This document shows, piece by piece, positions 22,984-36,074 of a stretch of DNA of 64,000 bases; within the stretch, counting starts at the first letter, position 1; the number at the start of each line of letters is the position of its first letter. The DNA comes from Nymphaea colorata (taxonomy: Eukaryota > Streptophyta > Magnoliopsida > Nymphaeales > Nymphaeaceae). The stretch spans positions 12,651,427 through 12,715,426 of the forward strand of contig NC_045147.1 in the NCBI RefSeq assembly GCF_008831285.2, given 5' to 3'. A program made the position numbers and the translations under genes. The notes beneath the pieces were generated by a model that was not told the DNA's origin, ran no database searches, and was given only the letters and a program-made list of their open reading frames with translations.

Positions 22984-25900
22984 GTGCAACCCACCCCCAC
23001 CAACACTTGCACACACACACACACACACACACAGTGTCACATCTACATAGAGACAGTAAGTTTCTTGAGCTTTATAGCAATCAACATTTAACCTGATCAA
23101 TTAAATAGTCTTTCTACTTCAAAAAATTTGCTTTGCTAATACAATGCTAACAAAAATTTGCTTCATCTGTTGTCCTCTACATGCCAAATTGCCTGTATAT
23201 GTAGTTACATACATTGCCCACTTGTAAACTTGAATGATAGACGTGGTATCAGTCCTCCTGGCTAGAGTTTGCCACCTGAAATTGCTGTAATAAGTCTGTT
23301 AGAGCCCCGTGTCAGAAATAAAGAAGAAAAATTAAGGCCATTTTCATAGTCAGCCGTTGTTATCATTTGTGGTGGTTGGATTTAAATTTAATGTGCAGGA
23401 TTTTTGGGATTAAATCCTTTCTTTATTTTTCTTGATTTAGAGTTGTCTATTGCCCTCTTTTTGACATTTATGTTAATGATGTGCTACTGGGACAAAATTA
23501 ACATGATTGAACTTTGAGGTTCTACATTTGTTATTAGATTTCTTTGAGGTTCTACATTTGTTATTAGATTTCTTTGAGGTTCTGCATTGCAGTATTAGGT
23601 TTTATGTTATTAGATCTAGTTGCTATTATCAGCAATGTTTCTCTCTGTTGATGGAGAAGACACTAGGGAACCTAACGTTGTTTCTTCATTTCACTTTCCC
23701 TTGTTTTAGAATGCTCTACATTCTACAGCATATGGACATTTTACATAGTAGTAGTGAGTGGTTACTCGTGGAGATTATTCTTTATCTGCTTGATCTTTAT
23801 TAAGTTTGTTCTAAAGTTGTCTATCAGTTTTGTTAGTGAATTTGTAGTTGCAGGAGTCAGGAAATACTTTCCTTTTTTAGCTGCTTGAAATTTTGAATTA
23901 TGATATTGTGTACAGTAGATATTTATAGTCAGAATTCTCTGAGTTATATACTTAGAAGTTAGAAGTATGCAAACACATGTATCTGTTCCTTTTTTGCACT
24001 AAAAATTATACATTTGTGTTGCCAGTAATTTACGAAACCTAGAACATCATCAATTACAGGCTTACTCCCAAATTGAATTGTTGCGAATGGTCATAATTAT
24101 TTCTTCTCTGTTAATTTTTTGTTTTAAAAAATTTGTTTGTTAAGATCCATGTAACCGGATCTTTGGAAACATGCTTTGGAGTCGGTTTGGCGATTTATGT
24201 TTTTTTTTTTCTGAACTTGTTCGAATATGCTGTAGGCATTGTCCAGAGCTCTGACAGAGGATGAACTATTCTACCTTAGGTCTCAATTCAAGCTTTTGGA
24301 ACCAAGTAATGATGGACGGGTTTCTCTTGAAAACTTCCGCTCGGTTTGTATTTGTGATTTTGCTTGTTCCATGATGATTTCATGTTTAGAATTGGAAAGT
24401 ATGATCTGGTTGTCAATTTTGTAGCTAATGGGAATTTGAACTCATCATGTCATGGTTTGACTGACCTGAAAAAATGTAATCATGTGCTTTTGTTTGGAAA
24501 AATGACAGGCCCTTGTGAAGAATGCTACTGATGCGATGAAGGAGTCGAGAGTGCTTGACATATTGAACAATGTAAATTACTCCAACCCACTTCGTATACT
24601 GCTGGGGTCTTAATTTAAATTTATCTAATTAAAGAAGCATAATTTTCTAGTAGATTTTTGTATTAAATCCAAGATATCTAATGTTTAACCATATCCAAAT
24701 TCCTAATACTGTGGGAAAGCACTATGGAGTATGGACCTCTTATGTGCTGCTCCCTTTTGGGCATCACCAGTACATGCTATGCAGTGTGGGCTACCTGCAG
24801 CTGATTTGTTTGGGGGTGCGTGTATTACTATCTTTAGAACAAATTACAAAATGGGGCCTAGCATTTGGGAAAATAAGTAACCACTACTCAACTTTTAAAT
24901 GTTGATAAATAGGCACTCAACTTTTGAGAGTTCTCAAACAGCCTCCTGCTAACAGAAAATATTACTTGTTAAAATAAATTGAAAAAAAAAACACTTCTTA
25001 AAGACGAAATTATCTTTCATCCACCAAGGAAAAAATGATTTCTTCTATCATTTTATATCAAATATTTATGATTTTTGTCAGTAGGTGGCTCTTTGAGAGG
25101 TTCTTCCAAAAATTGAGCGTCTATATGTTAGCTTTTAAAAGTTGAGCAATGATTTGTTATCTACCCGAACCATTAGGTGCCTTTTTGTAATTTTTTCTAA
25201 TTTTTATTTTGTAGTGCGTTATAAAAGAGATGCTGTGAGGGTTCAGGATATTAACAAGTCATTGGGTAGCCAAATCTTCTATAGCAATCTCATTAGTCGT
25301 GACCTGTTTGCTGTGAATGATAAAAAACCAATGGTTTAGCTGGAAACAGACTCCACTTTGCCATCTAAAGTAAGGCAACATACTCATCTCCTCCTCCATC
25401 ATATTAACTAACCTACTTTCTTGCAAGTCTTTGATATGTCATGCATTCACACATGCATGCGACAGATGGCATTCTTCTCTTACTCTCTTTGTTTGTACTT
25501 TGTATCCTTTGTCACATAGGTATAACTGTATAAGTATGGATTTGGGTACGGGTACACAATTTTTAGAAAATCTTGGTGGTGCATCAAAAGAACGTGTGTG
25601 TCTATATATATATACAACACATCAATATGACAATTTTTAATAGTTCCTTTCGTAATTTCTATATATAATGTCATAAAAACTAACAAAAATATGGTTAAAA
25701 TGTAAGAAAAAATGAACTGTCTTACCCGCATTGGCATACCGCTATACTGGCTACTGGTATGTGGGCATAACCCATGTACCAGTGTGACTTAGGTTGTACC
25801 ATATTCATGATGGAACAGCTAATGGGCTACAATTTGTTAAATAGGCAATGACTAATCTTAGTTTTTTTTTCCTGGTGTTCGTTTTGTCTATTTTTCTCTT

Positions 25901-26779
25901 TGAACATTCTATTCCAGGGTTTCTTTTTTATTCAAGGTAACTAGGAACAAGAATGGAACAGAAATGTTCTCCTTGTCAATGAGATACAATGCTAAATGGA
26001 TGAGCCTCATATTTCTTGGATCCTTTCAATTTCATGCACTTTGTTGTCCTTCTGATGATGGGTTCTGCTGCTTGTTCCCTCAAGAGGAATAGAACATTGA
26101 GGAACAAATGCTAGAAGAATCAAACTGGACGCATCAAAAGGCTTCCTATTATCACACCTGAAATTTCTGGCTCCAGAGAGAGATTAGTACATCAATTTAA
26201 AAGAAACAAATCCTAGCAAATTCCTATAGCACAGTTATTGTATAATTACACGCTTCATTTGTTCATGCCAGTACCTGTCTATTTAGCTCATTAAAGCTGG
26301 CAAGGAGACTACCTGCATCTGTGTGTTGGCTAAGATGGTTGCTGTTCATTGCTTGCTTCATGAATGTTCTCTCCCATTTTGTGTTTCTTATAGATGGACT
26401 ACCTTTCTACTGGGAGAATAGACTTCGATGAGTTTTGTGCAGCTGCAATAAGCATTTATCAACTAGAAGCTCTTGAGGGTTGGGAACAAATGGCAAGCAC
26501 TGCATTTCAGTATTTTGAAGAGGAGGGCAACCGAGTGATCTCAGTTGATGAGTTAGCCAGGGTAGGCAATGAATCCTGTTTTCTCAGTATGTCACTTCAA
26601 ATTTAACGCTACTTGTTCTTGAGTAATTTTTCATTTTCCAGGAAATGAACGTTGGTCCTGCTGCTCATGCAATTTTCCGTGATTGGATTAGACATCCTGA
26701 TGGGAAGCTCAGTTTTCTTGGTTACACTAAGTTTTTACATGGTATTACGCTGCGCAGTTCCAATGCAAGACATCAGTAG
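19545..26779 (+). CDS. CDPK-related Ser/Thr protein kinase (CRK), 11 exons, complete
   Basis: Exons: 19545-20072, 21278-21408, 21702-21743, 21829-21937, 22100-22178, 22337-22633, 22812-22921, 24236-24343, 24509-24571, 26394-26561 and 26642-26779. All junctions are GT-AG and in phase, giving 590 residues. The N-terminus MGQCYG carries Gly2 and Cys4, which fits myristoylation and palmitoylation, followed by a Pro/Ser-rich variable region. The kinase domain starts near 138: GRGHFG loop, catalytic Lys170 in VAVK, HRDLKPEN with Asp266, DFG at 287-289, APE at 311-313. The C-terminus has degenerate EF-hand-like segments (for example [12 protein letters not shown]) and ends [14 protein letters not shown]. 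CRKs resemble CDPKs but have poor calcium-binding loops, so calcium is thought to act through calmodulin. Exact paralogue not assigned. Confidence 0.95.
22925..23035. repeat. (TC)n and (AC)n microsatellites beside the CRK intron 7 donor
   Basis: A long pyrimidine TC run starts three bases after the donor GT (22922-22923) and is followed by an (AC)n run at about 23011-23033. Confidence 0.85.
23512..23600. repeat. Tandem repeat, 30-bp unit, about three copies, in CRK intron 7
   Basis: CTTTGAGGTTCTACATTTG recurs at 30-bp spacing. The third copy is diverged. Confidence 0.9.
24839..25195. mobile_element. Long-TIR hairpin element (MITE-like) in CRK intron 9
   Basis: The left arm (about 24839-24960) and right arm (about 25073-25195) are inverted copies over roughly 120 bp. 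For example CTCAACTTTTAAA on the left pairs with TTTTAAAAGTTGAG on the right, and AAATTACAAAA pairs with TTTTTGTAATTT. A roughly 110-bp AT-rich spacer separates the arms. Arm identity is clearly above chance but imperfect, and there is no coding capacity. It lies wholly within the 1.8-kb intron 9, away from both splice sites. Confidence 0.8.
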
Positions 26780-27357
26780 TGCTATATAGCAGACTGATTT
26801 GCATAAGTATCGAAGGTGCATGGAATACTCGGTTCAAGTTCTTTGGCAGAAGGTATAGGTGAATGTGGTGTTCTGCACTAAATAATGCAGAAAAGATCAG
26901 CCATTCTGATTTGCCTCCTTGCGTGGTGATTCTTGGTTAAATCTGTTCCGGTGCCATTCATGGAGTATCAAAGGTGCTGGTTTTTTCCTCTCATCCAGTG
27001 GAAAAGAAAATAGTATATTTGGAGCATGAGAAAGTCGTTTCTATTTGGTGGTGGAGAGCTTATATTACATCCCATCTCAGAAAGGGGCCTATGTTTGGTT
27101 GAGGTTCCTATGGGTCAGTTAGAGCCGGTCTTGAGCACCTTCAGCTTTTCTGTTCTTTTACCACGTTTGTTTTGAAGTTAGAAATGGCGGCATTGGTTAT
27201 GGGGCCACGGAAATTCAATTCTGTAATTGATATTTTTTTGTTTTTTTTCCCACAGTCTCAGATATATATAGCATGCTTGTTTTTTGTTTCTTTTAAACCC
27301 TTGAAATGTTGACTCAGTTCAATCTTGGTGGAAGGAAAATGTAGATGGAAATAGCCT

Positions 27358-27363
27358 AATAAA
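27358..27363 (+). terminator. Candidate polyadenylation signal of the CRK gene
   Basis: AATAAA lies about 580 bp downstream of the kinase stop codon, at the end of a T-rich stretch. The motif is common in AT-rich DNA, so this is suggestive only. Confidence 0.35.
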
Positions 27364-29202
27364 TGCTTTGCTTATATTTGCTCAAGTATAGTACATGTGT
27401 CATGTTAAAAGTTAAAGTCATTGCTTGTCAAACAATGATGTAAAATTTTGGCGTGGGCATTCTTCCACTCTCTCTCTGTCGACCAGTCATACGGAAGCTG
27501 AATGGCCATCCTGATGTCTTAACAATCCTAAATTATCAGCTGCTTCAGCGGAGCTTCCTCGGCTTGGTCCAAAGTGCACGTCCAGAACTTTAATATTATT
27601 GTAGTAAACAGCAGCAGCGACAACTATAGCTTCCTTATTTGATATAAACAGGCATCTTCATGTGCAGGTTGTTGGTGAGATGTTGCTTGCGCTACACGCC
27701 TCTGTAAGACCGATGGCAGAGGTCGCGAGGACTTCATCCTTCTTGAAGGTTGTGCCCTATCTCTTGCCTTCATCGGTTACCAGTGCCTTTTACTTGGACA
27801 TTTAAGGGACACAAGCTTATACAAGTTCGACTCGGTTAAGCCAGTCACCCTCGAGCTCAGACTCGGTTAAGCGAGTCAAGCTTTAGTTCACCTCATAAAG
27901 CTTAAGCCAAGTTCCAATCAAGCCGAGCTATAAACGATTCAAGCAGAGTTCGAGCTGGCGGAGTTCCAACTCCACTTGCTAGTTGTACATCCCTACCGGT
28001 AACGGTGGATGTATCAGGACGCCATAATGACGGTAACTCTGGTTGACCGCTAGCGAAAAAGAGGTGACGTTTAATAGGGCCATTTTTCACTGTTTTCATG
28101 TGATAAAGTTTATAATGTAATTTTCGCTATTGGATGGGGTCTCCCCTGGTCGCTTGCAGCGAAAAACTTTCGTTATTGGTTATATTTTGTTCAAGATTTT
28201 TGGGTTTCTTTTCATATTCTCGTTTGGAATCTTACATTGCATTAAGTTAATTTAGATATGTTAATGTGGACATTTCCTCGTTTTGAACACATTTGACAAG
28301 TGTGTGTGTGTATCCATCACACGTTACTTCTCTTGCAATCCTGTACGGCAACACAGTAATTTTTGAAGTTGCCAATTTCGGAAAATGCAAAGTAGATAGC
28401 CTGTTAGGACCTAACTTTTACGAGGCAATGAAGAGATGGCTTTAGTATTCTTTTTCCTGTTCAGTTGGGGCACAAAGAGTTCCGAGATGGACAGCTCTTT
28501 CCATATACCGTTTAATGAAGCCTACTCAAAACCTTGTTAGATAACACAGGTGAGCATCCCACGAATAAAATTTTGCCGTTACCACTAATGTGTGTAGAAT
28601 TTGAATATGCATCCTTCCTGAAAGTCCAACATGAAAGATTTTCTTTCTCTTTTTTTAATGTGAAAAAGATATTGATCCTATCTATTCTAGAGTAGATCAA
28701 GAACAAGATCTTAAAGATCCACTCAACTATGCAGGAGATTATGGGACTTCTTTTTCAGCTTTGGCCCATTTATGAACACGAGCCAGCCTGAGTTGAGATA
28801 AGACTAGCCAACCAGAAAGCTCATTTTATCTTGGTCATCTTGCAATCTTAACCAGGAATAAGCAAAATTTCTCAATAGAAAACAGCAATAACTACAAAAT
28901 TGAGGATTGCATGTTCTGACATATGGCACTGTAACATGAGAGGAGGAACACCAACAACCAGCCAGTTCAGAAGCACCCTTTCCAAAAAGAATGCAAAATC
29001 TTGGCCTTCCATACCAAGTGCATGCTATGCATGCAGACCGTCGACAAATTTGCATATAATAATATTTTCATCGTAGAAGGGTCCCCAGAACTTCTCACTC
29101 TAAAAAGAAAAGGGAGAGAAAAGAAGAAATGGAGCTTGTACAAGATGAATAAAATCCAGACTAGCTGCCTTTAGCATTGTTTCAGATCCTCCGTTCAGAT
29201 TG
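27364..29202. other. Intergenic region between convergent CRK and GOS1 genes
   Basis: Holds the presumed 3' ends of both genes and a short element with TAAGGG and CCCTA ends (27803-27994). The remainder is AT-rich with no recognised gene. Confidence 0.5.
27803..27994. mobile_element. Small TCGAG-rich element with TAAGGG/CCCTA ends
   Basis: The left end TAAGGGACACAAGC and the right end GTTGTACATCCCTA are loosely inverted. The interior repeats motifs such as GACTCGGTTAAGC and GAGTTCGAGCT, like the larger element at 7792-8315. This may be a short, diverged family member. Confidence 0.45.
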
Positions 29203-32200
29203 TCACTTTGATATCCAGTAAATAATGAGGAACAATGTACATGCCGCAATAACAGCAGACAGAATAAGCGTGTCCCTTGAACGCTTTCTTTTGATGGCTC
29301 CTGCAATCGGATACCAAGAGAAAATCACAAAACAGCACAACAATGTCAATATCCAATAGCAAGGGAGAAATGATCACCTAGTAACCCACGGATCACAGGA
29401 AATCTGTCCCCTAGATGCTTCACCTTCCCCTGGATTTCGGCAAATGTGCTTCTTTGTGCTGCTAAAACTCCTTTTATCGTCTCTGCTTGGTTGGTCACAT
29501 CATCAATCTGAAAAGCGTTGGCATAAACCTTACCCCATATCTGTTCTATATACACTTGCAAAAAAGAGAGCACCGTGTTGATACCTGTACAATACTTCCA
29601 TGTATTGCTGCTCGCTCCCTCAACAAGCTTGGTGCTGCTTGTGAACTAGATACCTGCAGAAATCAGTCTACTCATAAATTTTGTGGACTATGATCATGTG
29701 AATGCAGAAAACACCATTAGGACAGGGAACTGAGTGAACCTTGTATTCATTTATGTCATTTCTCACAGAATGCAGAAGTTCAGCATGCTCCCGCATTGAT
29801 ATTATGTTCCCTCTTGTCCGCTTAAACTCCTAAACCAGAGCATAAAAGCAACTAAAATAAGTCTCATACTTGATCGCAGATGAACTAACAGAAACTTGGT
29901 CCTTAGGAAATTCAAGTTACAACTAAAATAAGAATGCATTCTGTGACATCATTCAATTGGCCAAAATGTCCCAGGTGCTCAATCATTCCCAGTCCTTCTA
30001 CTGAAAGGAGAGATGGCTCCATAGCAGGCCAGCAGGGAGATGGGGTGGCAGTAGGAAGACCTTCTTATCATTATTATGGGAATATAAATTGCATAATTGC
30101 CGCTATTGACATTTATAGTCATAGCATTTACAGAAGCACTGTTGTGTTTGTCATGGTACTTCTCATAATAGCACCTATCTAATTTGATTTATCGGTGTGA
30201 AGTGTTGTTAACTAAAATAAATCACAATATGGTCAACCATGAACATGTAGACATCTAGACAACAGAACATATTATACAATTTTACGAGAATAAGTAAAGC
30301 CCCTTTCTAAACAAAACTACCTACACATGCATTTTGAATTTAAGATATTCATAACAGGAAAAAGACAAAAAAATAGTATAAATTTACAACCAAAACCCAT
30401 TAGTTGCATGATTAATCGAGAAGTTAAAAAAAAAAAGGTTCCTGGGGTTAGTATCTTAGTTTAGCTTGCCAAAAGGGTACGTTTTTCATTTTGTCTTTTT
30501 GTAATGATAAAATGACGAAAATTCTCAAAATGAATCTTTCTATATAAGGCTGGTGTCTGGGAAGGCTGAAATTCTTCAACTACCTTGACCATGTTTCAAA
30601 GCCCCTACGCAAGAACCATTTTTCCCAAACACCACCATCAAGACCCTTTGACTTGTAGCTCAAGCACTCAATTATTTCCTACATGTAGCTCTCAGAAGAA
30701 CGTTAATTTACTTATCTATCTATGATTAAGGTAACAAGCAATTACTTTAACCAGTTATACCATCACACTGCTCTGCGCAGCAAGATGGAAGACATGGTTA
30801 TTAATGCTGCTTTTATGAACTGAGGTATTAGAAAATGCCTCAAGATATACATGAAATCAGAAAAATAGATATGGGCGATCAACATTTTGCATTATTAACA
30901 TGACTATTGGTATAAGCTATAAGTCCCATGGGTCAAGCAAGTGAAAATAATGAATGAAGAATGAAGGACCAGATGTAACATATGATAACAGTGGAGAAAA
31001 ACAATCTGAGCCTATATGTTGATATTTTGACTCATCCCTCAAAAACAGCATGGTTTTCCTTTTCCCGTTTTAAGCAAAGCAATCTTAGCCAAGGGATGCA
31101 AGTAGAAAATATAGAATTACAGGAGATTATTAGTGTTAGAAGATGATAGCTGGATGGTTAGATCATAATATTATAACCAAGGGAATTTTGGCTTCAATTC
31201 TTCCATAGGGTTATCCCCCAGCTTATGCCTCAAAAACTCAGGCTCAAAGCTTACATTTTGATGCTTATCAGATAAGAACATAAAAAATGGCATTCCTGAG
31301 ACCAAACATGTGATCTCAGATTTGAAAAGCATCGCATAAAGCTTTGCAAGAGAGACCACATGCGCGTTTTCTTTTCAGAATGGAGAGAAGATTGTGCTTT
31401 TGAGATTCACCGAATCAAAGGCCAATATTAATCAGCAAAATTGACAATAAAGGTGCAGTACACTACTAGGCTACTAGCACCAAAGAACACATCTGCTACT
31501 CTAAAAGGTTTCCTAGTCCATACTGATTGACAACAAGCTTCATGTTTCTAAAGGCATTGCACATGTTACCGTCTGAAAATCATCTTCCGTCGTGTGTGCA
31601 CTCATGCACCGCTTTCTATTGCCAATGGCATCTCAACTTATTCCTTTATTCTTCATCATACATTTATTCCAGTGAGATTTCTTTTGACAAGAACAACAGC
31701 CTTGAAGCTCGCATTGCTGGAGAACGTACCCCCTTTACATCTATTTTGTAAGTCAACGACCAAGTGTACAACTCCCTACTCTGAGAAGAGGTCGGATTTT
31801 CACATCTATGACCAACCACTTCAAAAGTTCTTCATGAACATTTCCACCCAAAATGCAATTCTCAAACACCAATGGGTAACAATTTCGCATCTAACCAGAC
31901 GATGAGCACCAATTTATCAGAGTCAAATTACGTAAGGACAAGACTATCTGATTTACGCGAATGTAAACCATCACATTCAGTCAACCAATCTCCAACTTGC
32001 ACAATGCATTCTTAATTTAAATCATCATATCCAAAATCAAGCATAGCCGATAAAAGAGAAGGCACAAATAAATGGATCTAAAAGGACGGGAGCCAAAGAC
32101 AGGGAAAGGGTTAGTTTCTAACGGGTACCTGAGTGAATTCATGAAGAATGTCTCTATGCCTAGCGAGCTTCTGGCTGACGGACGTCGTCGGGGTCGCGGC

Positions 32201-32586
32201 AGCCGCGCACCTGCTCATCGCTTCATTTACATCAAGCAGTTTCTCCAGGAGAGACTCGATCTCCATCTCCATCGACTTCCACTGCATATCCCGCGCGTGC
32301 CCATCGGTCGGCGACTTCGAATCCGAGTATCCTAACAACATGGACAGAAAGATCCAATCTTTCTCATTAAACGGGCTGCGAGAATTCCCCTCGGGGAAAA
32401 AAATTTCAGACAAAGACCTCGCCCGATCCCAAAGACAGGCACGAAAAACTACCCCCGGATTCGAGATCAGAGAGAGAGAATGATACCTCCGAGTTTGGCA
32501 TAGGAGGAGAGGCGAACGTCGAGGTCTCCTTCGATCCGCCGGGCCTCTTTCCTCAGTTCGGCCCAATCTGCGCCAACCTCCTCCAT
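29203..32586 (-). CDS. Golgi SNARE, GOS1 type (Qb-SNARE), 6 exons, complete
   Basis: Exons on the minus strand: 32586-32487, 32331-32129, 29829-29740, 29653-29585, 29507-29378 and 29300-29203. All introns are GT-AG and frames are continuous, giving 229 residues. It starts MEEVGADWAELRKEARRIEG and contains WKSMEMEIESLLEKLLDVNE, TTSVSQKLARHRDILHEFTQ, LLRERAAIHGSI, the SNARE helix with VLAAQRSTFAEIQGKV (Gln172 at the expected zero layer) and FPVIRGLLG, then a basic stretch and a C-terminal anchor (about residues 209-226, LILSAVIAACTLFLIIYW). These blocks match plant GOS11/GOS12. The protein is expected in the Golgi as part of a Q-SNARE bundle for intra-Golgi and ER-Golgi transport. Intron 2 is large (2.3 kb). 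A (GA)n run at about 32685-32709 lies just upstream in the likely leader or promoter. Confidence 0.95.
29830..32128 (-). other. GOS1 intron 2
   Basis: A 2.3-kb intron bounded by GT (32128-32127) and AG (29831-29830). No second gene is recognisable inside. The open frames at 31527-31905 on the plus strand show no known family. Confidence 0.75.
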
Positions 32587-32677
32587 GTAGGAAGCATGTA
32601 CCGAGGTCCCCTCGAGTGGTCGAAGATCTCGCCGGAGACTTCAGCACAACCGGGATCTTCTGTATTCGCAACCACCC

Positions 32678-32710
<33 letters not shown>

Positions 32711-33796
32711 CCTGCTTGTAGATGGACTGAGCTGACCTGCGGTTAGGTTTAGCTCGAAACGGCTCGACCCTCGAGCTTAGTTGGCTCCATCACGCCTGCT
32801 TGGAAAGTGGGTAGGCCTTTATTCTTGGATGCACTCTGCGGTACACTAGGCTTCTTGTGAAGTGAACTTTTTACATGTGATGTGGCAAGAACTGAATCAC
32901 TTCAAAAACGAAGAATTTGGTGTAGAAGCCCCACAGAGGCCACATTCCATTCATTACAACAATGGTCAATGAGACCGTTCTATCTACTAAGCTAAGTTCA
33001 AATGAATTTAATCTTTAGTTTTATTCCTTGCCAATGATAAATCTAAACATGACAATATAAATTATATATTTTCAAAAACGAACGTAATTGATAGTTCAAT
33101 TCAATTGTTCTCTACATTTTTTTTCTCCATTTTACATATGCAAGCTGGGATATGCAAAAGCCTGGACCAGTTTATGTGAAACCATGCAACTGATTTATTT
33201 AAAAGTTGAAGAAGAAAGGATTAATCATTTAGTAGTTTACGAGGAAACAATTCTAAATCAGTGTCCCCTTACATTGTTCAAAACTTCATCAAAATTCTTG
33301 CCATTCATCGGGAATGATGCATGAAAAAGTGAATTTCGATCATGATATTAGGGTTTTGAGGTGTATGGAGGGCCGATAGAATTGAAATAAACAAATGAAA
33401 CTGATTTTGATGCTCAAACCCCATGTACTTCATTATGCAAGTGATTCAGTTGCCAACCTAAGAGCTCAATTCTTAGATCCACACTACTATAGGTTCTACA
33501 ATTTCAAATATTCTTCAAGTCTTCATCAAGGACTTCGAGCATGAGACAATTATTTAGGGCATTGACATCAAGTTTGCCAACTGTTATGAACAATTTAATG
33601 GCAATCAAGCCTGCGCAACCACATCCGGAGCAAATGGAAAGGGTTGTTCTAAAACCTAACGATTTTCGTGTCGTAGTAGGATAAAGCAGAGGTAAACTAG
33701 AATTTTCATAGTTGCCGCAACTTAAAATAATCAATGCAGCAAGAATTGACATGGGAATCCACAATAACAAAATGGACTAACCTGAGCTCCAATCAT

Positions 33797-33800
<4 letters not shown>

Positions 33801-33876
<76 letters not shown>
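33801..33876. repeat. (AT)38 microsatellite
   Basis: Seventy-six bases of perfect alternating A and T, the longest perfect dinucleotide array in the window. Confidence 0.95.
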
Positions 33877-33879
<3 letters not shown>

Positions 33880-35112
33880 GGGTTTTAAAGTGGAACCAAT
33901 CATGGGTAGACCCCCAGAGTGAAGGATTTCCCTTCTTTTTCTCTAACTTGAATCTTTTTCTACTTAGTAGATTGAAAGTTTCATTAAATGGATAATGGTA
34001 AGGGCATAGGGAAGAGTTTACACTGTTGAAGAAGAAATTCTAAAATATCTCTGCCTAGAATTAAGAGAAGGAAGTTACAGTACTCCATAAAGAGGAAAAA
34101 AGAGAGCGGGAAGAGTTTTGTCTCCTTAACAAGGAGAAGAAAGGTCCATGGCCTGCATGCTATGTTCATTTCTTACTTTTAAATATTGATGAACTAGGTG
34201 TAAGTAGAATGAATGGGTTGAATGTATGCCTGATCGAAGAGTAAGCTTAAGCATAGTCTATATATGCTGATGTAGCTGATATTGCAAGAAAGGCGTCAAC
34301 TGTGCTCATGAAGTTTTAAAACCATGTCATTCTATTTTAATAAAATTTAAGTGAGATGGCTTAGACTAATGAAACTCAGTACCGGCTTTGATGATTTTCA
34401 CAATCCACCTTATTTGAAAACGCTTGAATGCCTACTTTCAAATGGCATGATTGCATTTGAGAAATGATGAATGATTTAGCTATATTATTTGATCGAATAA
34501 TGGATTTTGGTATGTAACAGCTAGTCAGGAGATACTGGATACGACATATATGTGTATTGTTGAACAATTGTATTAAGTTCAATTTCTACTGAATATTTTG
34601 GAAGGCTCTATAAATCCAACCCACTAGTAAAAATGAGATTGTGAAACGAGATTCTGATTAACCATAAAGTGGCTGGAAGTGCCGGCCAAAGTTTTTGATC
34701 CTTGTAATGGAATTTCATGTTCTTATATATGGACGTTTCTGAAATTTTGAAGATATATATTATACTTTCATACTGCACTATTGGTTTAATGTTTTTTTCT
34801 ATGATTTGGTTTGAGTTCTGGTTTGAAAATGCTTCCTACTTCGCATATATAGAGGTCCACGCAAAATTTTACTTATCTTGCGAATTTTATTTCTCACCGA
34901 TCGATATGATAGTGGAAAACATGTGTAATACCATTCTGGATTTCATATGTCTAGTATATCTCTAAATTTCGATGTGAATCTTATGTAAGTTCATATTTTT
35001 AAAAAAATTGAAAAAATATTGAAATTGGTCCAACGAAATTGGTTCATATCCGCGCAAAAGTTTTTACCTGGTTGATGGTGATTCTCGACAACACTATGCT
35101 AAAAAAACCCTG

Positions 35113-35254
35113 TGTCGGATAACCTGGGATTTGAGATCTGGGGCTGATAAGATGGAACTCACAAATACTCGATTTTGCCGGTTTGCGTAAAAGATTTGAG
35201 ATTCTCAATGATCTCAAATCACCTCAAATTTCAGATCTGAGGCTATCAAACGAC
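35113..35254. mobile_element. Possible short MITE
   Basis: The left end GTCGGATAACCTGGGATTTG and the reverse complement of the right end (GTCGTTTGATAGCCTCAGAT) are loosely similar and share internal GATTTGAGAT motifs. A similar GTTTGATAACCTTAGATC core occurs near 7318. Confidence 0.35.
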
Positions 35255-35837
35255 CGATTAAGATTAAGGGGTGCATCTATGATGTTTTATTTGGAATTAT
35301 GAAATTACCACTGTTATTAGCTAGTGTTGCAAATGGCCATGTTCTTGTTTGAAGATTTTATCATTTCCCACCCAACGCCTTGTCATTTACTTCTGATCTA
35401 TTTGCAACCCTAATTAAGGATCTAGGGTTTTTATAGGACACTTTTTGTTTACCAAAAAAATTAAAGTTCATGACTACATATGGCGTGCCGGTAATGCCAC
35501 TAAAGTGGCCTTTCGCACAAACATTTCTCAGGTCCATCCATTTGGTGGGAAGGCCATCTATTTAAGCGCTTACATCTTGGGGAACAAAATGTGTGATCGA
35601 AACATAATCAGTGCCCGCGAATATGTTCCTTGAATGGTCCGACAATTATTCGAATTACTCACGTCAAGCTCCCAAAGCCCTTTCCAGTTAATTTCTTATC
35701 TGAACTTTCTCTCTTCTTTTTCCCTTTTCTTGTTTAGCTGAACATTCCTGATTGTGATCGTTTAAGTGATTTTCCGGATGATTCTTGATTTAGAATAGCA
35801 TGTGAGAAGTTCATGAAATTATATCTACTCAATAACC

Positions 35838-35901
35838 TCTCTCTCTCTCTCTTGGTTCTGGTGTGTGTCTATATATATATAAAGAGAGAGAGAGAGAGAG
35901 T
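35838..35901. repeat. Compound (CT)n-(TA)n-(GA)n tract
   Basis: A CT run, then a short spacer with TATATATATA, then a GA run, so the outer arms are self-complementary. The same arrangement occurs at 58728-58801. Confidence 0.85.
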
Positions 35902-36043
35902 AAAGTTGGTAAACCAGAACCATTAAAGTATTTTTTTCTGCAATTTAACCTTATAGATATGATCTGGTGAGAAACGTATATTAAGTTAATCATGTCTTGT
36001 TTACTTACATATATTTATTAATAATAAAAAATGAATAGCTTTT

Positions 36044-36074
<31 letters not shown>

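Noticed and set aside
27665..27750. Short protein-like stretch (VVGEMLLALHASVRP) after the CRK gene
   Set aside because: Too short, with no neighbouring exons and no recognised family.
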